The notes beneath the pieces were generated by a model. The model ran no database searches. It was not told the origin of the DNA and saw only the letters and a list, made by a program, of their open reading frames with translations. Below are positions 15,049 to 23,113 of a stretch of 28,250 nt of DNA, piece after piece (position 1 is the stretch's first letter; every line of letters starts with the position of its first letter). Location of the stretch: assembly GCA_050331455.1 (NCBI GenBank), contig JBHJGV010000002.1:1-28250 (forward strand), written 5' to 3'. A program made the translations under genes and the position numbers. The DNA comes from CAYUYV01 sp050331455. Its GTDB lineage: Bacteria > Pseudomonadota > Alphaproteobacteria > JAJFIK01.

Positions 15049-16140
15049 TCACGCCGCTCCGTCATAGGCGGGGTAATCCGTATAGCCCTTTTCGTCGCCG
15101 CCATAGAAGGTCGCCTGATCCGGTGTGGTCAGGGGCAGGTTCTCGCGCAGGCGCCGCGGCAGGTCCGGATTGGAAATGAAGGGCCGGCCATAGGTGATGG
15201 CGTCCGCCGTGCCGCTGGCAATCCGCTCGGCCCCGCTGTCGCCGTCGAAATCGCCATTGGCGAGATAGGCCCCGTCCATGCGTTGGCGCAGGGCATCGAT
15301 CAGGGCCGTGTCCTCCGGCGAAAGACTGTCCACGGCGAATTTCTCGACCAGGTGCAGATAGGCAAGGCCGCGTCCCGTCAGGCGATCAATCGCGGCAGTA
15401 AAGGTCGTGAGAGGATCACTGTCGCCCATGTCGTTGAACGTCCCCGTCGGAGACAGGCGCACGCCGACCCGGCCGGGACCGAACACGCCCGTTACCGCAT
15501 CGGTCACCTCGGCCAGGAAACGGGTGCGGTTTTCCGGACTTCCGCCATAGGCGTCGTCCCGCTTGTTGGTCCGATCCCGGAGAAACTGGTCGATGAGATA
15601 GCCGTTGGCCGCGTGGATTTCCGCGCCGTCGAACCCGGCATCGAGGGCCCGGCGCGCGGCCGCTCCATAATCTTTCACCGTGGCGGCGATGTCCTCCACC
15701 GTCATGGCCCGCGGGGCGGAGACAGGGGTGAATCCGTCCTCCGTGAAGGTCATGGACTCGGCGCGAATGGCCGAAGGGGCGAGGGGCGCGACGCCGCCGG
15801 GCTGCAACGATGTATGGCTGATGCGGCCCACATGCCAGAGTTGGATGAAAATCCGTCCGCCCGCGTCGTGAACGGCGTCCGTGATGCGTCGCCAGGCCGC
15901 CACATGGGCATCCGCGTGGATACCGGGCGTGTTGATATAGCCCTTGCCCTGCGGATTGATCTGGGTGGCTTCGGTAATGATCAGCCCCGCGCTCGCCCGT
16001 TGACGGTAATAGGGCACGGCCATATCCGCGGGCGTGCCGTCCGGATGGGCCCTGTTCCGGGTGAGGGGCGCCATCAGCACGCGGTTGGGCAAGGTGAGAT
16101 CGCCGAGGGTCAATGGTTCGAAGAGGGCGGTGCGGTCCAT
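15049..16140 (-). CDS. Old yellow enzyme-family FMN ene-reductase (NemA-like)
   Basis: An NAD(P)H-dependent flavoenzyme that reduces activated C=C bonds, nitro compounds or maleimides in the cytoplasm. The 363-residue TIM barrel begins LFEPLTLGDLTLPNRVLMAPLTRNRA. The substrate/anion pair and proton donor are in AEIHAANGYL: His176, Asn179, Tyr181, with the spacing of characterised enzymes. FLRDRTNKRDDAYGGS and, near the C-terminus, GRPFISNPDLPRRL bind FMN phosphate. ATG at 16140 has GGAGG at 6-nt spacing. Length and motifs match N-ethylmaleimide/xenobiotic reductases. It is the last gene of a minus-strand run starting with the dioxygenase-like gene, and is convergent with tetR. Confidence 0.95.
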   Translation of the reverse strand: MDRTALFEPLTLGDLTLPNRVLMAPLTRNRAHPDGTPADMAVPYYRQRASAGLIITEATQINPQGKGYINTPGIHADAHVAAWRRITDAVHDAGGRIFIQLWHVGRISHTSLQPGGVAPLAPSAIRAESMTFTEDGFTPVSAPRAMTVEDIAATVKDYGAAARRALDAGFDGAEIHAANGYLIDQFLRDRTNKRDDAYGGSPENRTRFLAEVTDAVTGVFGPGRVGVRLSPTGTFNDMGDSDPLTTFTAAIDRLTGRGLAYLHLVEKFAVDSLSPEDTALIDALRQRMDGAYLANGDFDGDSGAERIASGTADAITYGRPFISNPDLPRRLRENLPLTTPDQATFYGGDEKGYTDYPAYDGAA

Positions 16141-16274
16141 GGGGACCTCCGTTCTGGGAAAGACTCGGAAGGGTCGGCGGGCGCAGCAATGCCTGCTCAA
16201 GCACGGACCAGCACATGGGAGTAGACCGGGCGCGCGTCAACGGTCCGGTCCGCCCCCTGGTCATTGTGTCTGGC

Positions 16275-18260
16275 TCACTCCTCCAGACCGAGAATGTCCT
16301 GGAGGAACAGGACCGTCGTGGCCATCAACAGATCCCGATTGGATTTCTTCCGGAAGCCGTGGCCTTCGTCCTTGGCCGCGAGGTACCAGGCCTTGCCGCC
16401 ATTGGCCCGGACCTTGGAGAGCATCTGTTCCGCCTCGCTGGCCGGCACGCGGGGATCGTTCAGACCCTGAATGATGAACAGGGGCTTGGTGATCTTGCCC
16501 GCATTGTTCAGGGGCGAGATCTTTTCCATATGGGCCCGCATGGCCGGGTCGCGCTCGTCGCCATATTCACTGCGCCGCAGGTCCTGGCGATAGGGGCTCG
16601 TGTTTTCCAGGAACGTGACAAAACTGGAGATGCCGACAATATCAACTCCGCCCGCGAGGCGGTCGTTGTAGTTGACCATGGACGCCAGGACCATATAGCC
16701 GCCATAGGACCCGCCATGGACGACGACTTTATCCGCATCAAGATCATCCTGTGTGGCGATCCAGTCGAGGGCGGCGCCGATATCGCGCACCGAGTCCTCG
16801 CGCTTGAAGCCGTTGTCGAGCAAGAGATAGCTTTTTCCGTAGCCGGCCGACCCACGCACATTCGGTGCGAGCACGGCGACGCCCAGCTCATTGGTCAGGA
16901 CCTGGTAGAAGGCGCTGAACCGGGGGCGATACTGGCCCTCGGGACCGCCATGGATCTGGACGACGACGGGGAGGGGGCCGGCACGATTGGGCCGCTCCGG
17001 CTTGAACAGAAAGGCCGGGATCTGCCGAGGCTTGCCGTCCACCTTGTCGAAGGTGGGAAAGGACACGGCCTCCGCACCGGTGAACTGATCCGTGTCGAGA
17101 CCGCCGACTTCCGACCGGGTCCACCGCGTAAGGCTCTCTGTTTCCAGATTAAAGACGTAAATGTCGGAAGGCGAGGCCGCCGCATTGAGCACGAAGCCAA
17201 GTTTTTTGCCGTCCGGGCTGAAGGTCAGGGAGGAGACAATCCCCGCCGGCAGGCTCGGCGCGGCGAGGGGCGCGTTGTCGGCCGTTTTGCGCATATGGAG
17301 TGTCGACAGTCCCCCCTCATTGGCAGTGAAGGCCATGATGCTGCGATCCGGAGACAGGGTCACGCCGCCGACATCCCAGGGAATGTCCTGCGTCAGAACG
17401 GTTTTCCGACCGCCCGCGAGATCGAAGCGGGTCAGGCGCTGGAATTCACTGCCTTCGTCTGAAACAGCAAGCACCGACGTGCCGTCCGCTGAAAAATCGG
17501 CCCCGCCATAGGCCACCTTCCCGGTCCCCGGGTTGATCTGGCTGAGGGCTTTTGTCTCCAGGTTGAGGACATGAAGTTCGGACTCGTTGCGGGAAATGTA
17601 GCGGAACAGCAACAGCCGCTTTTTGTCCGCAGCCAGATCCGCTGGGAGCCAATAGCCTTCTTTCTCGAAGACAAGACGCGGGTCGGACATGGCGCTGCTG
17701 TCGGCCATGTAGGTGCGGCGGACCGGCGAGGTCTGGCTGGTCTCGCTCCACATCAGCATCGTTCCGTCATCGGACCAGCCATAGGCTTCGACCCGGGCGC
17801 CTTCCTGACTGAGGATGGTCACGTCACCGGTGTCCGCGTCGAAATAATGCAGGCGGAAGACTTCCGCACCGCCCACATCCTTCGTGAACAAAAAGCCGTT
17901 GGGTCCGCCTTCCGGAGCCCAGCGTCCGCCGCGCACGGGTTCCTTATAGAAGGTGATCTGACTGCGCGCGCCGAGGGGCCGGTTCACGAGGTGGAACTGG
18001 GACGTCTCGCCGAAGCGGGTGCGGATCAGGAGACCCGAGCCGTCCTGGGTCCAATCGGCAAGCCCCGTGGGGCGGATGTTCTGGTACTGGCGCAGCCGCT
18101 CGCTCAAGGCCTCCGGCACGCGGGGCACATTTTCCATGATAATGGTGTCGGTCTCGACCCGGGTGATGGCGTTTTCAGCCAGGGCCGTCGCCCCGCTGAA
18201 GGTGAGGAGCGTCGCAGCAAGCACGGGGCCTTGCGCGATCCGTGTCCAGAGTTTGAGCAT
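16275..18260 (-). CDS. Exported S9-family (prolyl oligopeptidase-like) peptidase
   Basis: A 661-residue serine peptidase. The signal peptide covers residues 1-28 (VLAATLLTFSGATALA cleavage). A seven-bladed propeller-like region (about 60-400) repeats segments such as FSADGTSVLAVSDEG and FSPDGKKLGFVLN. The C-terminal alpha/beta hydrolase domain holds Ser518 (HGGSYGGYM), Asp602 (IQGLNDPRVP) and His634 (KDEGHGF), a complete catalytic triad. PVVVQIHGGPEGQYRP gives the oxyanion region. The family cleaves short peptides or acyl-amino acids; the periplasmic location fits peptide scavenging. GGAGA lies 8 bases before ATG 18260. It is 53 bp downstream of the alpha/beta hydrolase gene. Confidence 0.95.
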   Translation of the reverse strand: MLKLWTRIAQGPVLAATLLTFSGATALAENAITRVETDTIIMENVPRVPEALSERLRQYQNIRPTGLADWTQDGSGLLIRTRFGETSQFHLVNRPLGARSQITFYKEPVRGGRWAPEGGPNGFLFTKDVGGAEVFRLHYFDADTGDVTILSQEGARVEAYGWSDDGTMLMWSETSQTSPVRRTYMADSSAMSDPRLVFEKEGYWLPADLAADKKRLLLFRYISRNESELHVLNLETKALSQINPGTGKVAYGGADFSADGTSVLAVSDEGSEFQRLTRFDLAGGRKTVLTQDIPWDVGGVTLSPDRSIMAFTANEGGLSTLHMRKTADNAPLAAPSLPAGIVSSLTFSPDGKKLGFVLNAAASPSDIYVFNLETESLTRWTRSEVGGLDTDQFTGAEAVSFPTFDKVDGKPRQIPAFLFKPERPNRAGPLPVVVQIHGGPEGQYRPRFSAFYQVLTNELGVAVLAPNVRGSAGYGKSYLLLDNGFKREDSVRDIGAALDWIATQDDLDADKVVVHGGSYGGYMVLASMVNYNDRLAGGVDIVGISSFVTFLENTSPYRQDLRRSEYGDERDPAMRAHMEKISPLNNAGKITKPLFIIQGLNDPRVPASEAEQMLSKVRANGGKAWYLAAKDEGHGFRKKSNRDLLMATTVLFLQDILGLEE

Positions 18261-18313
18261 GGCAGAAATCTCCAGAGTCGTTCAGGGTGGGGAGAAAACA
18301 ACGACCGGCCGCG

Positions 18314-19507
18314 TCAGGGCAGCAGGCTGCCCTTGAGCCGGATGGTTTCGAAGCCGCGTTGGGCGAGCCAGTCCGCACAGGTCGCCACGCATTGGGACAG
18401 ATGCTGGGGCTGGCCGGCGTAGTAGTGGGTCGCGCCCTTCACCTCCACCAGGGTCTTGTCCCCATGGCCCACGGCCGTGTAGAGACGCGAGGCGTGGCTC
18501 GGCGTACAGGCATTGTCCGCCGTGTTGGAGACGACGAGCACCGGCACGCCCACATGGACGGCATTGCGCAAGCCGTTGGCCATTGATCGGTCGAAACTCC
18601 ATTGGGACAGCCAGGATCGCAGCGTCGTGAACCGCGCAAGACCCACAGGACCCATGTTCACGACCTTCGGATCGCCCAGATAGCAGGTGCCCGGCGCCCG
18701 GTCGTTGGGATCGACGGCCGGGTCCAGCCAGCGGGGGTCGGCCATGGTGCCGTGGACGACGAAACCCAGCTCCGCACCCGGACCATCGGCGGCCACCCGT
18801 TCGGCGAGCTGCTCCTCGGCCCAGGCGGTAATCCGCCGGTTGCGTGCCACCTGAGCGGCCCGGAAGAGCACCAGAAAATGCTGGGCATAGGGCGCCCGGT
18901 GCGCTGGAGGGTCCGCATAAAGATCATAGGCAGGGTCGCGCTTGAAGGGTTGAGTTTCGTCCGTAATGGACGGGTCCAGCCATTCAGTGAGGGTGACGGA
19001 CCGGCTCACATGGGCGGCCAGCAGCAAAACCGCATCCGCCGGCGGCAGGGTGGCGCGGGTGAGATCCGGCGGGTCCCCGGCCGGGGTCGCCGTGACGGTC
19101 GGGCGCAGGGCCTGTTCCTGGTAGTAGAGAGACAGGGACCCGCCGCCGCTCCATCCCCCAAGGATGACTTGGTCATAGCCGAAACGCTTTTTGAGATCCG
19201 CGATGCCCTCGCCGAGATCGACCACGCATTTTTCCATGATGAGGGCATGGTCGCTGCCGGCATAACGCGTGCCGACAAAGGCAACGTGGAAACCCGCATG
19301 GGCAAGGGCCGTGCAAATCGGCAACCACGCGCCCCGCCCGGTGGGGTGGGAAAAAACGATCACGGTCTTGGACTCGCGATCCCTGGGGCGGATGCGCAGG
19401 CATTCCAGAAAGACCGTCCCGGTCTCGCCGCCATAGACGTCCTTGAAGGCCGCCTGCTCCTTGAACAGGATGCCGTAGGGGTCGCGAACGATCTCGTGCA
19501 GGGCCAT
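18314..19507 (-). CDS. Cytoplasmic alpha/beta hydrolase
   Basis: A 397-residue hydrolase. TVIVFSHPTGRGAWLP marks the first strand and oxyanion region, ILGGWSGGGSLSLYY the nucleophile elbow (Ser120), VLVVSNTADNACTP a catalytic aspartate region and GATHYYAGQP the histidine. A long cap (about 150-290) separates the halves. No signal peptide. ATG at 19507 lies 13 bp after the stop of the dioxygenase-like gene, so the two are surely cotranscribed. This suggests hydrolysis of a product or conjugate (ester, thioester or ring-cleavage product) in the same route. The exact substrate is not recognisable. Confidence 0.88.
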   Translation of the reverse strand: MALHEIVRDPYGILFKEQAAFKDVYGGETGTVFLECLRIRPRDRESKTVIVFSHPTGRGAWLPICTALAHAGFHVAFVGTRYAGSDHALIMEKCVVDLGEGIADLKKRFGYDQVILGGWSGGGSLSLYYQEQALRPTVTATPAGDPPDLTRATLPPADAVLLLAAHVSRSVTLTEWLDPSITDETQPFKRDPAYDLYADPPAHRAPYAQHFLVLFRAAQVARNRRITAWAEEQLAERVAADGPGAELGFVVHGTMADPRWLDPAVDPNDRAPGTCYLGDPKVVNMGPVGLARFTTLRSWLSQWSFDRSMANGLRNAVHVGVPVLVVSNTADNACTPSHASRLYTAVGHGDKTLVEVKGATHYYAGQPQHLSQCVATCADWLAQRGFETIRLKGSLLP

Positions 19508-19520
19508 GCCGGGTCCGCCT

Positions 19521-20609
19521 TCAGACGTCAAAGGCGGTAAGAGCCGCCGTCGGCGTCATGGGCCTGGCCACGTCCACAGCGAAGATCATCCACTCCACCC
19601 GCTCATTGGCGGTCCAATTGGCGCGCACATGTTCCCGCACCGGTTCCGGGACCCCGTGGTGCAGGCCTTGGGGCGTGTGCATCAGCAGGCCCGCCGGCAT
19701 GGGCGCCCCGAAAAATCGGCCGCCATGCACGAAGGTCACTTCGTCATAGTCCGCATTGCGGTGATACCAGGGAACACGCTCCGCCCCCTGAACGGATTCG
19801 GCGCGCCGCGGCAGGAAATGCACCATGGCCACGCCCTCGGCCTGCATGAACATGTGCACCGGCGGGGGCAGGTGGATGCCGTCGGCGAGGATCGGGTTCC
19901 AATCCTCCATATTGAACCGGAACGGGAACAGGTCGCCCTTCCAGCCCTCCACGTCGCAGGGGTGGAAATCCTGGAAAAAGGACGAGGTCTCCTCACCATG
20001 GGTAACCCGGATCTCCCACTCCCCGTGACCGGGTTCATCCAGCACCTGAGGCTCGGGGATCTCGATCAGGGTGACGTCGAGGGGCGCCTGGCGTCCGAAC
20101 ACCCCAAAATCGGGAAATTCCATATTGCCATTCGTCTGGACAATGAAGAAATGGTTCTCCTGGGTGTCCGGCCGAATGCGATAATTCGCCGATTTCGGAA
20201 TGCCCACATAGTCACCGGGGCGAAAGCGCAGGGGGCCGAATTCCGTCTCGAACGTGCCTGTGCCCTTGTGAATGAAATAGAGCAAGTCCCCATTCACATC
20301 GCGCTCGAAAAAGGGCGACATTTCCCGGCGACGGCTGACGTAAATCCGGCAGTCCGGATTGTGCAGCACCAACAGGGGTTGCCCGCGCGGATCGTCCATG
20401 TCCGTGGGACGCAGTTTGTCACTCATGACCGTGCGATTGCGCAGGCTGCCGGCGGCGCGCACCTGGGTGGGATCGTGGCGGCGGAACAGCTGGGCGGAGC
20501 GGCCATCGAAGCCGAGGCGACTGATCTCGTCGTCCTTCAGGCCGTTGAGATTGGCGTGGGCCTGCCGCGGATAGCGTCCCTTGGCGACCTGAATAAAGGA
20601 TTTGCGCAT
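19521..20609 (-). CDS. Homogentisate 1,2-dioxygenase-like cupin oxygenase
   Basis: A 362-residue protein of the homogentisate dioxygenase superfamily (iron-dependent extradiol ring cleavage). Diagnostic stretches are DLLYFIHKGTGTFETEFGPL, GDYVGIPKSANYRI, FHPCDVEGWKGDLFPFRFN (residues 215-233), VHMFMQAEGV and, for the metal, YHRNADYDE (His283, Glu290) plus LLMHTPQGLHHG (His311/His317). It is shorter than classical HmgA (about 430-450 residues) and the usual tyrosine-pathway neighbours (maleylacetoacetate isomerase, fumarylacetoacetase) are absent. The substrate may therefore be a different aromatic acid. Start ATG 20609 is preceded by GGAGG at a long spacing (about 13). It heads the minus-strand run with the alpha/beta hydrolase. 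Confidence 0.87.
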   Translation of the reverse strand: MRKSFIQVAKGRYPRQAHANLNGLKDDEISRLGFDGRSAQLFRRHDPTQVRAAGSLRNRTVMSDKLRPTDMDDPRGQPLLVLHNPDCRIYVSRRREMSPFFERDVNGDLLYFIHKGTGTFETEFGPLRFRPGDYVGIPKSANYRIRPDTQENHFFIVQTNGNMEFPDFGVFGRQAPLDVTLIEIPEPQVLDEPGHGEWEIRVTHGEETSSFFQDFHPCDVEGWKGDLFPFRFNMEDWNPILADGIHLPPPVHMFMQAEGVAMVHFLPRRAESVQGAERVPWYHRNADYDEVTFVHGGRFFGAPMPAGLLMHTPQGLHHGVPEPVREHVRANWTANERVEWMIFAVDVARPMTPTAALTAFDV

Positions 20610-20847
20610 GGTTCGCGTCGTCCTCCCGACCGTGTTGTCCGCTTGATCCGCTCACCATCGTCCCGCGACGTTTCGAACACGCGGCAGGGCAGGCCGGACG
20701 GCGGCTTTCCCACAGCTTAGTGGCGACGCGATCCACGAACAAGCATGGCGCATCCCACCTTGCGTCCCCCCGCCGTCCCATTACGATCAAGACTGAGGTG
20801 TGGCCAACCAGGGTTGGCATGGGGATGATGCTCAGAGGACCAATGAT

Positions 20848-21672
20848 ATGGTGTCAGGGAACGGGAGCGGTGGGCTGGACGGGTTCGAGACGTTGAAGGT
20901 CGGCATTGACGGCGCCCTCGTCACCGTGCGGCTCAACCGCCCCGATCGCCGCAACGCCCTGTCCCGGACCATGATGGCCGAACTCACCCGCGTCGCGGTC
21001 CATTTGAAGCAGTGCACGGATCTTCACGCCGTCGTGCTGACAGGGGCGTCGACTTTCTTTTCCGCCGGCGCCGATCTGTCCGAACGGACGGATCCGGAAG
21101 CGGCGCCTGCGACCCTGCTGGATCGGCGGCAGGCCGTCCTGGCGGGGCCGGACTTGTGCGCGGCCTGGGAAGCACTGGAGCAGATCACCATTGTCGCCAT
21201 CGAAGGCTATTGTATCGGAGGTGCGGCGGCGTTGGCGGTATCGTGCGATTTCCGCATCATGGGCCGGAGCGCCACACTGCGCCTGCCCGAGGTGCCCTTG
21301 GGCATCAATATGAGTTGGCATGCGCTGCCCCGCCTGGTGGCCCTGGCAGGCCCGGCGCGGGCCAAACGCTTCACGATTTTCGGGGATGCCCTCAACGCGG
21401 AGGATGCCGTCACCTGGGGTCTCGCCGATGCCTGCGTGCCCGACGGTCAAGCAGAGGAGGAGGCCGTGCGCTGGGCCTGGAAGGTGACACGGCTGCCGCC
21501 GGTGCCCGTGCGCATGTCCAAGGAGGCCATCAACGCAGCCTCGGCGGCCCTCGCACGCGCCACCATTTTCATGGACCGGGACCAGTTTCTGCTCACCTCA
21601 CAAAGCGGCGATTTCGCAGAAGGAACGGCCGCTTTTTTCGAACGGCGGGATCCGGAATTCACCGGCAACTGA
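20848..21672 (+). CDS. Enoyl-CoA hydratase/isomerase (crotonase) family protein
   Basis: Acts on an acyl-CoA thioester. The 274-residue protein has the crotonase core: VTVRLNRPDRRNALS, the first oxyanion-hole segment TFFSAGADLSE, the second IEGYCIGGAAALAVSCDFRI, and LRLPEVPLGINMSW, whose Glu sits where hydratases hold a catalytic acid. AKRFTIFGDALNAEDAVTWGLAD follows as in the family. ATG at 20848 has AGAGGA about 8 bases upstream; a GTG at 20800 would add a non-conserved tail. It is divergent from the dioxygenase-like gene across 238 bp, suggesting shared control of an aromatic or acyl-CoA route. The precise reaction (hydratase, isomerase or hydrolase) is open. Confidence 0.93.
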   Translation: MVSGNGSGGLDGFETLKVGIDGALVTVRLNRPDRRNALSRTMMAELTRVAVHLKQCTDLHAVVLTGASTFFSAGADLSERTDPEAAPATLLDRRQAVLAGPDLCAAWEALEQITIVAIEGYCIGGAAALAVSCDFRIMGRSATLRLPEVPLGINMSWHALPRLVALAGPARAKRFTIFGDALNAEDAVTWGLADACVPDGQAEEEAVRWAWKVTRLPPVPVRMSKEAINAASAALARATIFMDRDQFLLTSQSGDFAEGTAAFFERRDPEFTGN

Positions 21673-21722
21673 CGATCCCCGTCGCTTGACGATCCCTGGC
21701 GCCTGACAATGCAGGGCCGTTG

Positions 21723-21830
21723 TCAGATCATGCTCGCGAGCGTGCCGACGAGCACCGCCCACAGACCGCCCAGCATCGTGAAGAAAAGGAACAAAACCGC
21801 ACCGCGCCATCGAGCGATTGCACCACGCAT
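21723..21830 (-). CDS. 35-residue single-span membrane peptide
   Basis: A very short gene in the gap after the crotonase gene. ATG at 21830 is preceded on the minus strand by GGGAGGG ending about 4-6 bases upstream, one of the strongest ribosome binding sites in the window. The product starts MRGAIARWRG (three arginines), continues with the hydrophobic AVLFLFFTMLGGLWAVLVGTLA and ends SMI. This is a classic small inner-membrane protein with a positive-inside N-terminus. Both ends are clean and no other gene overlaps. No homologue is recalled; roles of such peptides include binding a larger membrane complex. It lies downstream of the LapG-like gene on the same strand, 99 bp after its stop. Confidence 0.68.
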   Translation of the reverse strand: MRGAIARWRGAVLFLFFTMLGGLWAVLVGTLASMI

Positions 21831-21929
21831 AAGACCCTCCCAAGACTGCACCGATCCTTTCGACCAAAATCCCGGAGAACGCATACGCCCCCCGGGTTTC
21901 ATTCTTATGCGGACGGAAACGATCCGTCA

Positions 21930-22790
21930 TCAGAACAGCGTCGGGACGAGACGGCTGCTCCTTGCGTCGCGCCAGAATGGCCCGACATTGATTTTTTCCA
22001 CTCGAAACCGGGACTTGGAGGCACACAGCACCGGGCCCTCATTGTCCAGGATCATGTCGCACAAGGTCGTGCGCACCATGAGTGCGGCGTGCTGGATCCC
22101 GTCGCGCTTGCCGACGGCGATCCGCAAGGCTTCTTCGGGCCAGCCCCGATCTTTGAGAAAGATGAGTTTCGCCAGCGCGGTGTCTTCGCAATCGCCGGTC
22201 AGGCGTTCGCTGCCGCTTTCCAAAGACGACCCCGGCGCCCGCCAGTCCTCGCCCTGATCTGCCTGGTAATCCCAGCGGCGGTTGAGGGACTGGGCCCGGC
22301 CCAGATCGCGCCACCGATCCTGGGACAGCTCCACGGCGCCGAACTGGCAGCCGGGATCGCGGGCTTCGAAACAGGTCACCCAGCCCTGGGGCGGCAGCCG
22401 CACATCGCCGAGCTGCAACCGCCCATAGGACGCATCCGAGCGCAACGCCGGGTCAACGGGCGTATGATCCCAGACGACCCCATCGTCCGATGTCCCGCTG
22501 GCGCGGTCGCGGGTGAGGGACGTCGGCAACGGATGAGGCCGCGGGATGGCGGCTGTCGGCGCCTCGGCGGCGGCGAAGGGGCGGGCAAGGGGATGGGGCA
22601 GCGGGTCCGCCTGGGCGGACGGACTGCTCCAGAACGGGGCTAGAAAGCAGAGAAAAACGCCGGCGAGAAGGCGAGGGGCCGCCGGGCGTGTCGTTACGGG
22701 CCGGGAAGGAACGCACCCGGATGGTATCATGCTCGACGCATCATGGGGCAGCGTCCGGCATGTAGTCTGAACCATCGTCAGCGTGGCCAT
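21930..22790 (-). CDS. BTLCP (LapG-like) transglutaminase-type cysteine peptidase
   Basis: A 286-residue periplasmic cysteine peptidase of the bacterial transglutaminase-like group (DUF920). The triad is visible as Cys201 in TGDCEDTALAKLIFL, His234 in IQHAALMVRT and Asp249 in MILDNEG. In Pseudomonas, LapG cleaves a surface adhesin under cyclic-di-GMP control through LapD. No adhesin or LapD gene is in this window, so that role is only by family. A hydrophobic segment (LLAGVFLCFLAPFWSSPSAQA, ending near residue 61) is the export signal. Start choice: ATG 22790 has AAGGA at 9-nt spacing, giving an unusually long region before the signal; ATG 22730 gives a shorter signal peptide but no clear binding site. 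Confidence 0.85.
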   Translation of the reverse strand: MATLTMVQTTCRTLPHDASSMIPSGCVPSRPVTTRPAAPRLLAGVFLCFLAPFWSSPSAQADPLPHPLARPFAAAEAPTAAIPRPHPLPTSLTRDRASGTSDDGVVWDHTPVDPALRSDASYGRLQLGDVRLPPQGWVTCFEARDPGCQFGAVELSQDRWRDLGRAQSLNRRWDYQADQGEDWRAPGSSLESGSERLTGDCEDTALAKLIFLKDRGWPEEALRIAVGKRDGIQHAALMVRTTLCDMILDNEGPVLCASKSRFRVEKINVGPFWRDARSSRLVPTLF

Positions 22791-23113
22791 AGTCGACAAA
22801 TCCTTCACAACTATTCCTAAGGAACAGTCAACCCCTGATGCCGAACCCGTTAAAGTTACCCTAAGAAGACCCTCCACCCCGCGCAAATTAAGACGTTGAA
22901 ACATCACGACCTTTCAATCGCAATGCGGACAAGACCTGACTCAGTTCCCGTCCCATGGCCTTGAACGAACGCGCCCTTTTCAGGCGGCGGTCTGATATCC
23001 GGATGCTAGGGATTGCGCGGCGCATGGGGCATGATGGACGCGCACGCCGCGGCCTGCGTTGCCATCACCCGCCTTGCAGGCCGGCCATCGCAAAGCTTTC
23101 AAAACGGAAAGGC
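22791..23113. other. Divergent promoter region, 323 bp
   Basis: No gene is visible. The segment holds the promoters of the LapG-like gene (left) and the CocE-like operon (right). It includes an A/T-richer core (22800-22920), ttcctaaggaa at 22815-22825, and an inverted pair TTGAAA/TTTCAA (22896-22901 and 22912-22917) separated by 10 bases that could be a regulator site. An in-frame extension of the CocE-like gene to 22955 exists, but it is arginine-rich, non-conserved and without a binding site. Confidence 0.4.

Noticed and set aside
16113..17462. Long open frame (449 codons) on the plus strand opposite the S9 peptidase
   Set aside because: It is antisense to a gene with a full catalytic triad and family motifs. 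In GC-rich DNA the opposite frame often stays open, and its translation shows no domain.
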